A DNA stretch of 64,000 nucleotides from Spiroplasma sp. (GCA_031119525.1 JAVHXO010000004.1:1-64000); one strand, 5' to 3'; positions 31,346 through 44,337 are shown, numbered from the stretch's first letter. The notes: a model not told the origin generated them from the sequence alone. Made by a program: numbers and translations.

Positions 31346-34300
31346 AATTTGTTTGCAATAGTGAAATTAAATTCATTTTGTTTAATTGGATTGTATTTAT
31401 GATAAAGGTTGAGAAATAAATTAAAGCAATAATTGCAAAACTAACTGGAATTATTCATCAAATAAAGGTGAAGGGTAAAGCTAAACCAGTTAATGAAGTA
31501 ACAAGTTTAATAAACCCAAAAACAATTAAGTATCCTAACCCATAACCAGCAGCATAACCTAAGAAAACTCAAGGAGTAAATATGCCTAAGGTGAAGGAAT
31601 TAATTTCTTGATTAGTATATCCTTCAGCTTTCATTTGACTCATAAACTTGCGAAACTGTTCTAAGAACGCATCAGTAATCATCACAACTATTAAAATTGA
31701 ACATAAAATTGTTGTCACAATAAATAAAGTACTAGCAAGAAAAGCAATATCAGCCATTTTATTTAACATTTCTTGCTTTCTTGTTAATAAGTCATTATTA
31801 GCAATTAGAGGTTCTTCAACATTACCATTTAAACTAGACATTGCATACATCGTGTAATCATCAGCACTTCGTTTAAAACTCATTCGACCAATAATATCAT
31901 AAATATCATTGGCAGCACTAAGTTTACCACTAAATCATTGATTAATTCCGTTATTATATACTGGGTCTTTTAATGGTCCACGGTCATTATAATAACTATA
32001 ACCAGCAACTAAATTAGCTCATTTTTGATCAATATAAGCGCGTGGTGTATCATAAGAATCCTGAATACCAATAATTTTATACTTAGTAATTGGGCTATAA
32101 GTGCCCACAATATTTTCTCATCATGTTGGGAAATTATTAGTAAATTCTTTTTTTAAAGAACCAAGGTGGAAAGATTGATCAGATAATAAAATTCCTTGAT
32201 CAAGCATTGCACCATACCACTCAGGATTTTTAGCTGTTAATAATCCGGTTGGATTAATGATTGCATCTTTGTAATCATCAGCAACCTGATAAGAAAATGG
32301 TTTAATTCAATTACTATCACTTTTAGAAGCAATATTAGCAGTATCAAAAGTTAAATTACCACTAGCATCAGCAGTTCGTAATGAACCTTTTTTTGATTTT
32401 GCATCAATATCTTCAGGTAATTTTAATCAAATTTGATTAACATCAGTTCAAGCTTCTGGTTCATCATTGACAATTTGATTGCCATCACGATCATAAAATC
32501 CTTCATAGGTATAACCAAAAGAATCATAAAAACTTGTATTTTCAATTGCTTGTTGACCACGATAATTTCATCTGCTAACATGATTATTTCAAATCTTTTT
32601 TTTATCTTCCTGACCTGTTGTCGGATTTGAACCATAATATCAACTACTCTTTGGGATTGGTTGATAATCGCCTTCTTTAGTTCGATAAAGTAATGTTTTA
32701 ACATTCGGTGCCCCGTTGATTGTTCCACCAATCGATAATTTATATTTAGCAGCAAAAGATTGATTTATTACCATTGGAATAACTGCTGAAGAACTATCAT
32801 ACCTTAAATTTTGGGTTAATTCTGGCTTGATAACTAACATTTTAGTATTAGGATCAATTCCTTGCACCTCAAGAAAATCTTTATCTAAACCACTATCAGT
32901 TGAAGCTAATTGTAATTGTGTTACTAATTCTTCTTGTGCGCCACCAACTAAACTATCATATAGTGGATTATAAGCGACAGTATTGTGGCCAATACTAAAA
33001 TAATCATAAGCATTAGGTCCTTGACGATCTAAAATTTGGCGAATAAATCCTGGTAAAGTTAATTTTAAAATCTCAGTAATTGCATCAGGACCAGGGTCAA
33101 CACCTGGATCAGCAACATTAAGTAAACTTGGTAATAATTTACTAGCAAAAGTTATTAAACCAGTAGAAAAATTTTTATCAAGCGTATTATCTAACCGCGC
33201 TAAATCTTTTAATAAAGCATTACTAAATCCTCGCCCACCTAATCAACTATAAGATCAAGTTAAAAAAGTCATATCCAATGGACCATTAGGCAATGATGGA
33301 GAAACTAAACGATTACCTACTTGTTCAATAATTGCTTGCCGTTGTGCTTCACCAGCAGGAGAAAAAGTAAGAATTGATTCAAAATTATTACTATTGTTAG
33401 TTTTTTGATAATCTAGCGGGTTATATCAAGCTAACTTTTGACCATTATCATCATTAATAATAATCGTATCTGGTCAAGGCATAATTGATGCAACTGGATA
33501 ATAATTTTGATTCTGAGAATTATCTAAATTATTTCACGCATACAAGCCATATTTGCTTAGTGGCATATTGGGAATTGGTGTTTGATATTGATAATAATTT
33601 TTATATTTTTGGGTTTTAAAATAATTATCCTTCATTCCCGTAATTGTTGCAGGAATTGAAATTGTAGCAGTAATTGCTAAAGTAGCAATTGAAATTACTA
33701 CAGCAGTCATTGTAATTTTTTTCCAATTAGTTTTTGATAACGATAAAAGAAAACGTCCTTTAAAACCTAATTTTGATTTTGAATTAGCAGTTTTATGATG
33801 GATTTGCCCAAGAGCAATATCGCTATCATTTTTAATTAACGATAAAGGTTCTTTTTGCAATAAACGGAAACCAGCAACTAAAGTAGTTAATAAAACAAAA
33901 CCACCAATAAGTGCTAAAGCAATGAATAACGGAATAATATTAAAACTTAAAACATTATAAGGTAAGATGAAAATTGTATTAAAAAGTTCCGTAAAGTAAA
34001 CTTGGATTGCCAAACCGATAATTCAGCCAATTGGTATCGCCAATAAAACAACTAAAATTGGGTACGCTAAATAACCACGCAGAATTTTTGCCGTTGAATA
34101 ACCAGCAGATTTTAAAATTCCCAACGATACTTGATCTTTTTGAATTGCTTTTTTAATAATTAAATAAGTAATAAAAATTACAATTGTCACTAAAAAGACA
34201 ACTCCACCAATTCCAGCATATTTAAATCCAGCTAAAGTAGAAGCAAGAATTGTTCGCCCTTTATTATAAACTGAAAATTGACTATCATCTTTAGTAATAA

Positions 34301-36038
34301 CTAAATTTGTATCAAGTTGATATTTGCTTTGATAATCAGGATTATCATTGAAGTATTTTTCAATTAAATAATTATTATAATCATACTGATTACGATCACT
34401 GATTTTATTATTATTAAAAAGCGTTTTTTGAAAATAATCATTAAAATAATCATGATCAAAACTAGTAACAGGCACATTAGCTCAAGGCAGAAAATAAATG
34501 ACACTAATATCAGTTTTATCATTACTATTAAACCAATCCCAAGAATGGAAAACATCTGGATAAACATAAGCAATAAATTCTGTTCTTGTATTAGGCACTG
34601 GATCAAGTTGGTTAATCGTTGGATAAATATTGTATGCATCACCACCAATCCCAGACACAAGAAAATCTTTATTACTAATATTGATTGTATCACCTGGTTT
34701 AATTCTCTTTTTTCTAGCATACTGTGGTGAAATAGCAATTTCATTTTTACTTGTCGGAGCAATTCCTTCAAAGATTTTTAAATTAACATTATTATGATTC
34801 CTTGCAACTCCTAAATCAACAACTTTAACACTAACTGATTGGCCAGTTTCATTATCATAACCAGCTGCACCAACAAATTGATTAATAACATTAATTGTTC
34901 GATTTTGTAAGGCAGCGGCTGCTTGAGCAAAACTATAAGAGTATATATTTGGTTCGCTACCATCAGTAACATTGTTATATTCGCTTGGTGACAAATAATT
35001 TTTTGAAAAATTACTTAATACATCTTTTGTAGGTACTGGTGTAAGATCAAAAGTACGATTAATAGTCATTCATTGGCCATTCATCCCAAAATTATCGCTC
35101 CTACTTGAAGTTAATCGTGGATTAACATCGTCAACTTTAACTAGTTTTGTTGCTAAAATACCATTTGATTGTTTAATATCTTCAGCAATATTAACATCAT
35201 CAGAAATTGTTAAATCATTAGGACCAGAACCACGATAAATAACTTTATTATTAATTAATCAATTAGTAAAATCATCATCAGTTTCATTTAACATTGGATC
35301 ATCATTATTTGCTTCAATTCAATCCTTAAAATAAGTGTTTAAAGCGTTCAAAATTTGATTAGCAGAAAAATTAACAAATAAGCTTTGATATAATTGCCTT
35401 GCTGCTGTGCGATAATTATTTGCCAATAATGGATTAGTTGTTTGCCTTGCTTTTAATAATAATTGACCATAAACACTAGATTGCACAAAACGATTACTTA
35501 AATTAAAAGTTAAGGGTTCACTAGGATTTCTTCACTCAAAATGAGAAAGTTTTGTAATTGTATTACCAGTTCTTTGATACTTAACAATTAAGTCATTACT
35601 ACTCAAATTAATTTCACGGCCAAGAAATGAATTATCAAAGTAAACTGCTGTTGAAGAATCAGAATTTGAATTTTCTGGATAATAAAGTCGACCAAGCCTT
35701 AAACTAAAAGCTTGATTAGCAATTTGTGTTGCCCCACCTTTGGGTGGACTATATGGTAAAACAGCATCAAAATTAGCTTTATCTAACTCCAAAAATATTT
35801 CGCCTTGGTGAATTCTTTGATAAGAAATTCATAATCCAGTAACTAATGAAGTTGAAAAAGTAGTTAGTAATAATAAAATTACTAATTGTAATTTAGTTTT
35901 TCATGCTGATATTAAAGTTTGCTTTAATAATAAAGCATGATTTAAAAAAGCAAGTTTTGCTTTTTTTTTGCGTTTTGGTTTTTCTTGTTCTTGGTTAAGA
36001 AGTAAAATTTCTTGTTGACCTTTTTTTGATTTACGCAT
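31344..36038 (-). CDS. Very large FtsX-type ABC transporter permease, 1564 aa
   Basis: One intact table-4 frame of 1564 residues. A basic head (KPKRKKKAK) precedes the first helix at about residues 53-73. A long extracellular region follows. A first cluster of helices lies near residues 600-760 (GVVFLVTIVIFITYLIIKKA, PLFIALALIGGFVLL). A second large outer domain follows, and a final group of helices lies in the last 150 residues (IAFLASTLFIVTTILCSIL and two more). This is a duplicated FtsX/MacB permease layout. Its ATPase is not adjacent. Likely substrates in relatives are lipids or lipoproteins, but this is not shown here. The outer regions carry many TGA-coded Trp. Confidence 0.82.
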
Positions 36039-36301
36039 AATCTTACCTAGCCTATCAAAATATTACATAAATAAGTTATTTAAATGATAACATAATTTAA
36101 CTTTAAAGCATTATTGAATTATTTTTGCTTTTTAATAATATCAAATTATTAAATAATCATCATTTTAGATTAATGTTATAATTAACAAAACATTAAAATA
36201 CAAGAATTTATTTACCTTGCTTTTATTAGTTCAATTAAGTAAAATAGTTCTAATTGTATAATTAAAAAATTGAAAAATTATTTAATTAATGTGGTGAAAT
36301 A

Positions 36302-38314
36302 ATGAAAAAATGATTAATCAACATAACAGGAATTTTAACTATTAGTAGTAGTGCTCTACCATTAACTGGCTGTACCTTTAATTTTTATGTTAATAATGTT
36401 AAAGCAAAAGTCGCAAAAAATTTAGCAATCCAATCAAGTAATGTTATTAAATCATTAATCGCCTCAAAGCATCTTAATTCTGATACTCAAACAACAATTA
36501 ATGATGCTTTTAGTGGTGCTGGTGATACAATAATTAAAAACCAAACTAACTCAGCAACAATTAATGATTGAGGTGAATTTCGCAATAACTGAGGATTTAA
36601 CCAAGAAATTAAGATTAAAGGATTTGATCAAGATAGCTTCATTGTTCCCAATGGTCAAGGCAGTTTAACAAAACAAATTAACAGTTTAAAAAATACTAAT
36701 TCAACCTTGCAATATCTTAATTATATTAATACCTTAAATGTCATTGATAATCAAACACTTCATGGTGTTGTGCTTGGAAAAAATGCAATTGCTAAACCGA
36801 TAATTAGCGATTTTCTTAAAAGTTTGAAAAATAAAACTTTGCCAGAACCATATTTATCATTAGTTGAAAATTTAATTCTTAATTATCAAACAAATTTTTT
36901 AACACCAATTACTGATTTATTAAACGAATTAACTAATGGCTGAAATGATGTTAGTGATCCAAAAAATAATTTAAAACCATATATGGAAGCTTACAAAGAT
37001 GCTGATGGCCAAACATACAGTGAATGAACTGAAAACGGTCAATGAGAATTGGCGAGCACTTATTTTGAAGATTGAAAACCAAATGACCTTAATCTTTATC
37101 ATGGTGGGGTATTAATTAATTATCTTTTTAAAAAAATTGGCATTGATAATCCCGATAAAATTCCAAATCCCCAATACTTGGGGGCAATTATTACTGATAA
37201 TATTAATGCTGAAAAACCAGATGAAGCAATTTTAGCAGCACTACAACCTTACCTTGATTTATTACTAACTAATCCAAAATATCTTTTATTGTTAATTAAT
37301 GGCGTAATCCCATTAATTAAACAAGTAATTTTTAATGCCGATGATTTAACGCAAGGAATTAAAAATTTAACATTAGGCAATCACTATCCAACTGACAAAA
37401 CAACAAATAGTTATAATTTAAAAGAAGTTCTTACTGACTTAAAAAATCTTTTAACTGATAAAGATAAAACGGCAAAAACAATTGAAAACATTTTAACCTC
37501 ACCATTACTTTTTGATGTTAAAATTAAATATTCATTTTTTACATTACCTTTGGGGTTAGCATTAAAACTACCAATTGAACCAGTTCCAACAATAAAAAAA
37601 CAACTAATTGAAACAATAACTGGGTTTTTAACTGGTGATCAATTTACTAATATTTTTAACGATGTTTATAATATTGTAAGGACATTAAATGATCAATTTC
37701 AAAATTCAGATGGCATTAATTTAAGTTTAGACAATTTAAAAAATCTTTTACTTAATGAAAAAAATGGTCTTTTAGTATTATTAAAAGAGGTTGCAACAAC
37801 AATCGCCAATATTATTAGACCTACTGAATTTTATGCAGATGACGATCAAGATGAAATTACCGATCAAGATTTAGAGAAGTTATATCAAAGTATTGGTGGT
37901 CAACTAGCAAAAGATGGCATAATACCAATTGGATTTAAAGAAAATTCAATTCTTTGAGTTTTAAAAAATGAATCATCAAACAGCTCATCAGATTTAAGTA
38001 ACGTAATTAAAATTATTACAAGGGATGATCAATATCAAGGTGTAGCTAATATTATAGTTAAACAAAATGAAGATTGAATTAAAACCAATTATACGAATTA
38101 TTTACTTCCAAATTATGTAAAATCAAAAATAACTAATATTAAATATGAAAGAACAGAAAATAGTACGGAACAAATTATTAAACTAAGTTATGATTTCTTC
38201 TATGAAATTAAGGGAGTTGAATATAATTTCTTAATTAAAGGAATTATCATCAACAATAAAGATAGTTTCCTTGGTACTCATAACTTTAAATTCACGGACA
38301 TTAACCGTCTATAA
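36302..38314 (+). CDS. Large lipoprotein, 670 aa
   Basis: The leader MKKWLINITGILTISSSALPLTGC ends in a lipobox Cys at residue 24. The mature part is Asn/Lys/Leu-rich and helical, with Leu-rich stretches (PYLDLLLTNPKYLLLLING) and a strand-rich C-terminal 100 residues. It could belong to the large paralogous lipoprotein families of Spiroplasma (MOLPALP-like), but I cannot confirm this. GTGGTG precedes the ATG, and an extended -10 (TTGTATAAT) lies at 36254-36262. It stands alone, divergent from the giant permease. Confidence 0.75.
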
Positions 38315-38453
38315 GTTTAAAAAATAATTCTTTTCCCTAATTTATTTAATCTAAAGTTTGAATTTATTAGATAAAACGGAAAAATATATTTATTTTAAAA
38401 AAAATAATAAAAAATTTCCTTGATTTTTTATTATTATTTGTTAAAATTTTTAT

Positions 38454-38482
38454 AAGGATTTAAGAAATCTTGAATCCTTTTT
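38454..38482 (+). terminator. Possible terminator of the large lipoprotein
   Basis: AAGGATT/AATCCTT stem, 12-base loop, then TTTTTAAT. It lies 140 bases after the lipoprotein stop. Confidence 0.5.
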
Positions 38483-38666
38483 AATAAGGTAATATGTAAC
38501 TTTTTAAGAATACTTGAATATATAAACAATATATAATAATTTAAATTAAAAATTAATCTAAAACCCCTAATTTAAACTCTATACCCCAATAACCTTAAGT
38601 TTTATTTATAAAATAAATTAATCCCCCTTTTTTTATAATTCATATTGCCTTAGATATTCTTGTATC

Positions 38667-38697
38667 ACAAGACTCACCAGAGTCTTGTTTTTTTTAT
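38667..38697 (+). terminator. Strong plus-strand terminator
   Basis: Perfect 9-bp stem ACAAGACTC/GAGTCTTGT with a 4-base loop and TTTTTTTATTTT. A second hairpin, AAAGGCATTCAA/TTGAATGCCTTT, follows at 38717-38742 inside the 3' end of the minus-strand RloB-like gene. Confidence 0.7.
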
Positions 38698-38698
38698 T

Positions 38699-39403
38699 TT
38701 AATTTTTAAATATTTTAAAGGCATTCAAACTTGAATGCCTTTTATTTAATATTCATATTCTTCTTTTTTTTGTTGAAATTTCTTGTTGTTCAATTTGTTC
38801 AACTTTCTTAACTCTTTTTGTTCTTTCTTTAACTTTTTCTTCAAAATTAAATAAAGTAATATTTGATCCTAAAGATTTTAATTTTGAATGCAAATTTTTA
38901 AAGTGTTTTTCAGTAAATATTTTATTAATAAAATGATTATGTTCTTTAAACTTTTCTTTTAAATCTCTATCACTACAATCCAAAATTTTTAAATGATGCC
39001 ATCTATAAAAAGTTTCAAAATTTCATCGTTCCGGCAATAATCAAATTTTAAAGTTTTCTTTTTTGATTTTGTTTTCAGATAAGTATTTTTTCAAATCTTC
39101 AAAAAGTTCATTCTCAATTGCTAGCATCTGTTCATTTTCTTTTTTAATACTAATTTGTTCATCATTATCTTTTCAAATAGCAATAAAAGCATACTTTGAA
39201 AGTTTTGTTCCTGTTCTTTTTAAATATTTAACTAATTTGTCAATGGTTAAAATTTGATTAATATCTCTTTTAATAAATGTAATCTCAGTAAATTTAATAA
39301 ATTTAGGTTTATTTTGTTTAATATAATTATTCAATTGTTGAAAATATTTTTCTTCTGCTAAATGTTTTGTTTTTCCCTCACAACAAATTAATAATAAAGC
39401 TAT
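38699..39403 (-). CDS. RloB-like protein (Toprim-like), partner of AAA ATPase
   Basis: About 234 residues. The N-terminus SIALLLICCEGKTKHLAEEKYF matches the RloB pattern (VCEGxxTExxYF). AFIAIWKDND fits the acidic strand, and FKIWLLPERWNFETFYRWHH fits the conserved FELWLLLHF region. All Trp but one are TGA. RloB-like proteins pair with AAA ATPases in bacterial defence modules (RloAB, AbiL). There is no ATG, GTG or TTG near the start. AAAAGGGGG stands before ATA codons at 39412 and 39403, and the second has normal spacing. The last 17 residues run through a hairpin and may not be functional. Confidence 0.6.
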
Positions 39404-39427
39404 TGACTCTATACCCCCTTTTCTGCA

Positions 39428-40657
39428 TTACATTAAATTCGATTCATCTTTTTTATTACTAAAATTTTCATAAATTTGATAAATATTATTAGATTCTGGA
39501 TGTGAATTGATTATTTCTAATATATAATTTTTTGAAAATAATTTATCATTTCTTTTATAATCATTAAAATTACTTAACTTCGCAAAGTTTTCATCAGAAT
39601 TATATAAACTAATATTAATACAACTATTGTGAAGTTCTATCTGATCAAAAATATAAGGATTATGTGTTGTGAAAAATAATTGTGAATTATTAAGATTAGT
39701 ATCATTAAAATAAAATAATCTTAAAATTGTATCAATAAGTGTTGGGTGTAAAGAATTTTCTATTTCATCAATTAAATAGAAATTTGTTTCATTTTTTCTT
39801 AAAATAATAGGTAACATAATAAAAATAAATCTTTTTGTTCCCACAGAAATATTATCTAACAAAACTTTAACAACTTTATCATTTTCTTGAACAAGAACAA
39901 TAATTTCATCTCTTAATTGATCGTATTCAAAATCAATAATATTAGGATCAACAGCAGAAATTAAATCTTTAATTAAATCAAATCGATTTTGAGTTTCTGA
40001 ATTTTTATTAAGAAAAAAATATTTTAAATCTTGTACTAATAAAGGTAACAACATATTATTTTCAAAAATACCTAAATTATTATTAAAAAATACAATATGT
40101 TTAATAAATTCAAAAAGTTTTTTAATTAAACTAATTTGCACTGAATTTAAATTAAACGATTCATCTTTTTCATATTGAGAAATTTCATTAAGTCGTCACA
40201 ATAATGAATATTTGTAGTTATTTTGAAAAATAAGACTTCAAGAATTATCTTTTTTTGCTTTATTTAAAATTGATAATTTTTCACAAGTAATTTGAAAATT
40301 TTCATTTAAATTAACTTCATGTTTTAAAACATTATCATCAATTAAGTATTCAAAATTAAATTGTTTTGGTTTTTTTTCTAATTCAAAAAAAAATCTAAAT
40401 TCTGGTTTATTAATATCAAAGTAGTGATTAAGTACAATAGTCTTATAAATAAGAATTGCCTCCAAAAATGAAGATTTACCTGTAGCATTAGCACCAATAA
40501 GCCCTGCAAGATTAAAAGTATAAGCAAAACCACCGTTAAGTAATTGATGCTTTCTAGTAACATCCTTATTTTTATCAGCAATATTTTTCTTAGTATAAAA
40601 TTCAACTTCAGCATTTTTTAAAGATTTAAAACCTTTAATATTAATTTTTGTAATCAT
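39428..40657 (-). CDS. AAA family ATPase (AAA_21/OLD-like), probable defence gene
   Basis: 409 residues. The N-terminus MITKINIKGFKSLKNAEVEF is typical of RecF/OLD-type ATPases. Walker A is GANATGKSSFLEAI (about residue 55). SVGTKRFIFIMLPIIL stands for the signature helix, and Walker B is FYLIDEIENSLHP. The switch histidine is in FFTTHNPYIFDQ. The gene is complete in table 4 (two TGA codons). AAGGGGGTGT precedes the ATG. The RloB-like gene follows at once, giving the two-gene layout of AbiL/RloAB-type phage defence. It separates the lipoprotein gene from the polA replication cluster, consistent with an inserted module. Confidence 0.82.
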
Positions 40658-40848
40658 ATTACACCCCCTTATTTAACTTTGTATTACGAAAATATTGTAG
40701 CACAAATTTTAAAATAATCATGCAAAAAATTAATTATTATTAATAGATTTTTTTATTTTAAAAAAAGATTTAAAAACTAATTTCAATGCCATAGTTCCCA
40801 AGATTGTTTGTTATAATTAAAAAGAAAAATATCGTACTTGGTGGAAAA

Positions 40849-43488
40849 ATGAAGAATAATAAAAAAGCATTAATAATTGATGGTAATAATTTAATTTACA
40901 AAGCATATTATGCAACAGCATATCAAGGTGCTAATTTACATTCATTCAGTGGTGTACCAACTAATGCTTTATATGCCTTCATTAGAATGATTAATAAGTT
41001 TATAACAGCAAATCATTATGATGCAATATTTGTTGCTTTTGATGCTGGTAAAACTACTTTTCGTAATGAAGTTTATCAAGGTTATAAAGCAACTCGGAAA
41101 GGAACACCAAATGAATTATTAGTGCAAATTGATTTAGTAAAACAATTCTTAAATTTAGCAGAAATTCCCTGAGCACAAGAACCAAATTATGAAGCTGATG
41201 ATTTAATTGGCACAATTAGTAAAAATCCAGACGCTAAAAATTATCATATCCATATTATTAGTAGTGATAAAGATTTATATCAATTATTAGATGATAATAT
41301 TGAAATTTTATTGCCACAAAAAGGTTTAAGTGATTTAAAAACATTTAATCAAGATGGTTTAAAACAAGAATACACACTAGAACCAAAACAAATTCCTGAT
41401 TATAAAGGATTAATTGGTGATAGTTCTGATAATCTGCCAGGAATTAAGGGGATTGGGCCAAAAACAGCAGAAAAATTATTAGAAAAGTATCAAAGTTTAG
41501 AAAATATTATTGTTCATGTTGATGAGTTAACAAAAAAAGAAAGTACTTTAATTAAAGCTAATAGCGAGAATGGTCGATTAACAAAGAAACTTGCAACAAT
41601 TCAATTAGATGCACCAATCAAAAAAACCTTAAAAACTTGCCATTATGATATTAATTTATTAAAAAAACAAGAATTACAAAACTTTTATCAAAAATACGAT
41701 ATGAAAAGTTTAATTAACTCTGATAACAACGTTAAAAAAGTTAAAGCAAAACAGAATAGTAAAATTAAAATCATTGATAAATGAGACCCAAAATGAAATG
41801 ATCAAATTAACTACTTATGAACTGAAATTTTTGACAATAATTATCATCGTGATCCGTTATTAGCAATTGCCATTAAAAATCAATTTGGTATTTTTTATTG
41901 CCCCAAAAATATTATTGGTCAAGACCAAGCCCTACAAGATTTTTTAGCTAATAAAAAATATCAAAAAATTACTTGAGATATTAAAAAAACTGTTGTTGCC
42001 ATTAAAAAGAATTTTAATCTTCCTGTTGCTGGGTTTACTTTTGATCATATGTTGGCTAGTTATTTATTATATGCTAATGAAAATATTACATTAGATAATA
42101 CTGTAGGAATGTTACAAATAAAAAATAATGATAATTTAAATGATGATGATTTTTATGGTAAAGGAAGTAAAAAAAAGCTACCGGATTCAGAAATTGCAAT
42201 TGCCCAACATTTAGAAGCAAAATTAGATTTTTTAGTTACATCATATCCAATTTTAGTTGAAAAATTAAAAACCAATAATAATTGAAAATTATATCAAGAA
42301 ATTGAGTTACCAACCGTTTATCCATTAATTACTATGGAGGTTAATGGCATTGCAGTTGATCGTCAACAATTAAAAACTTTGACAGAACAAACAAAAATTA
42401 GCTTAGAAAAAAATGAAGGTGAAATTAATAAAATTGCCAAACAAAAAATCAATTTAAATTCACCAAAACAAGTTAGTAATTATTTATTCAATCAACTAAA
42501 ATTACCTAATGTCAAAAAAGGTAGTACTGCTTTTGATGTTTTAATCACCTTAAAAAATCAACATCCAGTGATTAAAATTTTATTAGAGCACCGTAAATTA
42601 CAAAAACTTTATGCTACTTATCTTAATGGTTTAGAAAAATACATTTATCCAGATAATAAAATTCATACAATTTATAATCAAGTTCAAACAAGTACTGGCC
42701 GTTTATCTTCAATTGACCCTAATATGCAAAATATTAGCGTTCGAGATAGTGAGCAAAGGGTGGTTAGAAAAATTTTTGTTGCTAGTAATAAAGATTCAAA
42801 AATTCTTTCCTGTGATTATTCACAAATTGAATTAAGAATTCTCGCCCATATTAGTAATGATGAAAATTTAATTAAGGCATTTAGACAAAATCATGATATT
42901 CATGCTGAAACAGCAAGTAAAATTTTTAATGTGCCATTAAAGCAAGTAACGAAAGAGCAAAGAAATCGTGCTAAAACTGTTAACTTTGGTATTGTTTATG
43001 GGATTTCTAGTTTTGGGTTAGCACAACAATTAAAAATTTCGCAAAAAGAAGCGAAAGAATTTATTAATAAATATTTTGCAGTTTATCCTAAAATTAAAGC
43101 GTATATGAATGAAAAAATTAAGTTTTGTCAAACATATGGTTATGTTGAAACACTTGCTCATCGTCGTAGAGAAGTACCTGAAATTAATAATCAAAATTCT
43201 CTAATTCGCGAATTTGGCCAAAGAATTGCAATTAACACACCAATCCAAGGAACAGCGGCAGATATTATTAAAATTGCGATGGTAAAAATTAATAATGACA
43301 TTAATGAGAGTAAAATTAAAGCAAAACTAATTGCCCAAATTCATGATGAATTAATCTTTGAAGTTAATGAAAAAAATGTTGTTAGTGAAACCAAAAAAAT
43401 TATCGCAATTATGAGTGATGTAATTAAACTAAAAGTACCATTAGTTGTTAATAATGTTTGTGGTAATAATTGATACGATTTAAAATAA
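40849..43488 (+). CDS. polA: DNA polymerase I
   Basis: 879 residues. Residues 1-290 form the 5'-3' exonuclease (LIIDGNNLIYKAYYA, YEADDLIG, DNLPGIKGIGPKTA). Residues 310-480 are a degenerate proofreading domain: where active enzymes have DTE, this reads YLWTEIF, so the first catalytic Asp is missing. The polymerase domain has STGRLSSIDPNMQNI, SCDYSQIELRILAH (motif A), RNRAKTVNFGIVYG (finger helix) and IAQIHDELIFEV (motif C). It fills gaps in repair and removes Okazaki primers. The start at 40849 (GGTGG upstream) is preferred to a TTG at 40804. It leads a polA-mutM pair. Confidence 0.97.
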
Positions 43489-43506
43489 AATAAAGGAAAT
43501 TAAATA

Positions 43507-44337
43507 ATGCCAGAATTACCAGAAGTTGAAACGGTTCGCAAAACTTTAGAACCATTATTAATTAATCATAAAATTATTGGAGTACGAATCTTACTTAACA
43601 AAGTTATTAAAGATCCTGATATTTTAATTTTTAAAAAAAGAATTTTAAATCAAACAATTAGGCAAGTACAAAGAAAAGCAAAACTGTTAATCTTTGTTTT
43701 GGATGATGATGTCTTATTAAGTCACCTGCGAATGGAAGGAAAATATTATTACCAAAAACAAGATGATTTAATTAATTGAAAGCATGTCCTTTTAGTTTTA
43801 GATTTAGATAATGGCTATCAATTACGTTATCATGATACAAGAAGATTTGGTACTTTTCATTTACAAACAAAAACAACATATCAATCACTAAAACCCTATA
43901 TTAACATTGGTCCAGAACCATGAAGTCAAGAAGTAACAAGTGATTATTTAAAAAATAAATGAAAAAATAAAAAACAAAAAGTAAAAACAGCTTTATTAGA
44001 TCAAACAACAATTAGCGGCCTTGGTAATATTTATGTCGATGAAGTTTTATTTGCTGCCAAAATTCACCCCGAAACAACAGTTAATAAATTAAATAATCAA
44101 AATTTAACAGCAATTATTAGTAATGCTAGTAAAATTTTAAAATTATCAATTGAACTTGGTGGTTCAACAATTGCAACTTACACTTCAAGTTTAGGTGTTA
44201 GAGGCAGCTTCCAAGACTATTTACAAGTTCATATGAGAGTAAATCAACAATGTTTTACCTGCAAAAATATTATTCAAAAAAGTAAAGTCAATAATCGCGG
44301 AACTTACTTTTGCAATCATTGTCAAGTTAAAAAATAA
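43507..44337 (+). CDS. mutM: Formamidopyrimidine-DNA glycosylase
   Basis: 276 residues. It removes oxidised purines such as 8-oxoguanine and cuts the backbone. The N-terminus MPELPEVETVRKTL provides the catalytic Pro1 and Glu2. LSHLRMEGKY and RYHDTRRFGTFHL match the family. The C-terminal zinc finger is complete (CFTCKN, CNHCQVKK), and GLGNIYVDEVLFAAKIHP is the helix-two-turn-helix. It starts 18 bases after polA, a common Firmicute pairing for base excision repair. Confidence 0.96.

Larger units (their letters stand above)
38315..38698. other. Intergenic region with several hairpins
   Basis: No protein gene is visible. The region is very AT-rich and holds two plus-strand terminators, listed separately. 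The roughly 185 bases between the two (38483-38666) have no obvious promoter but could encode a small RNA ending at the strong hairpin. Confidence 0.5.
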
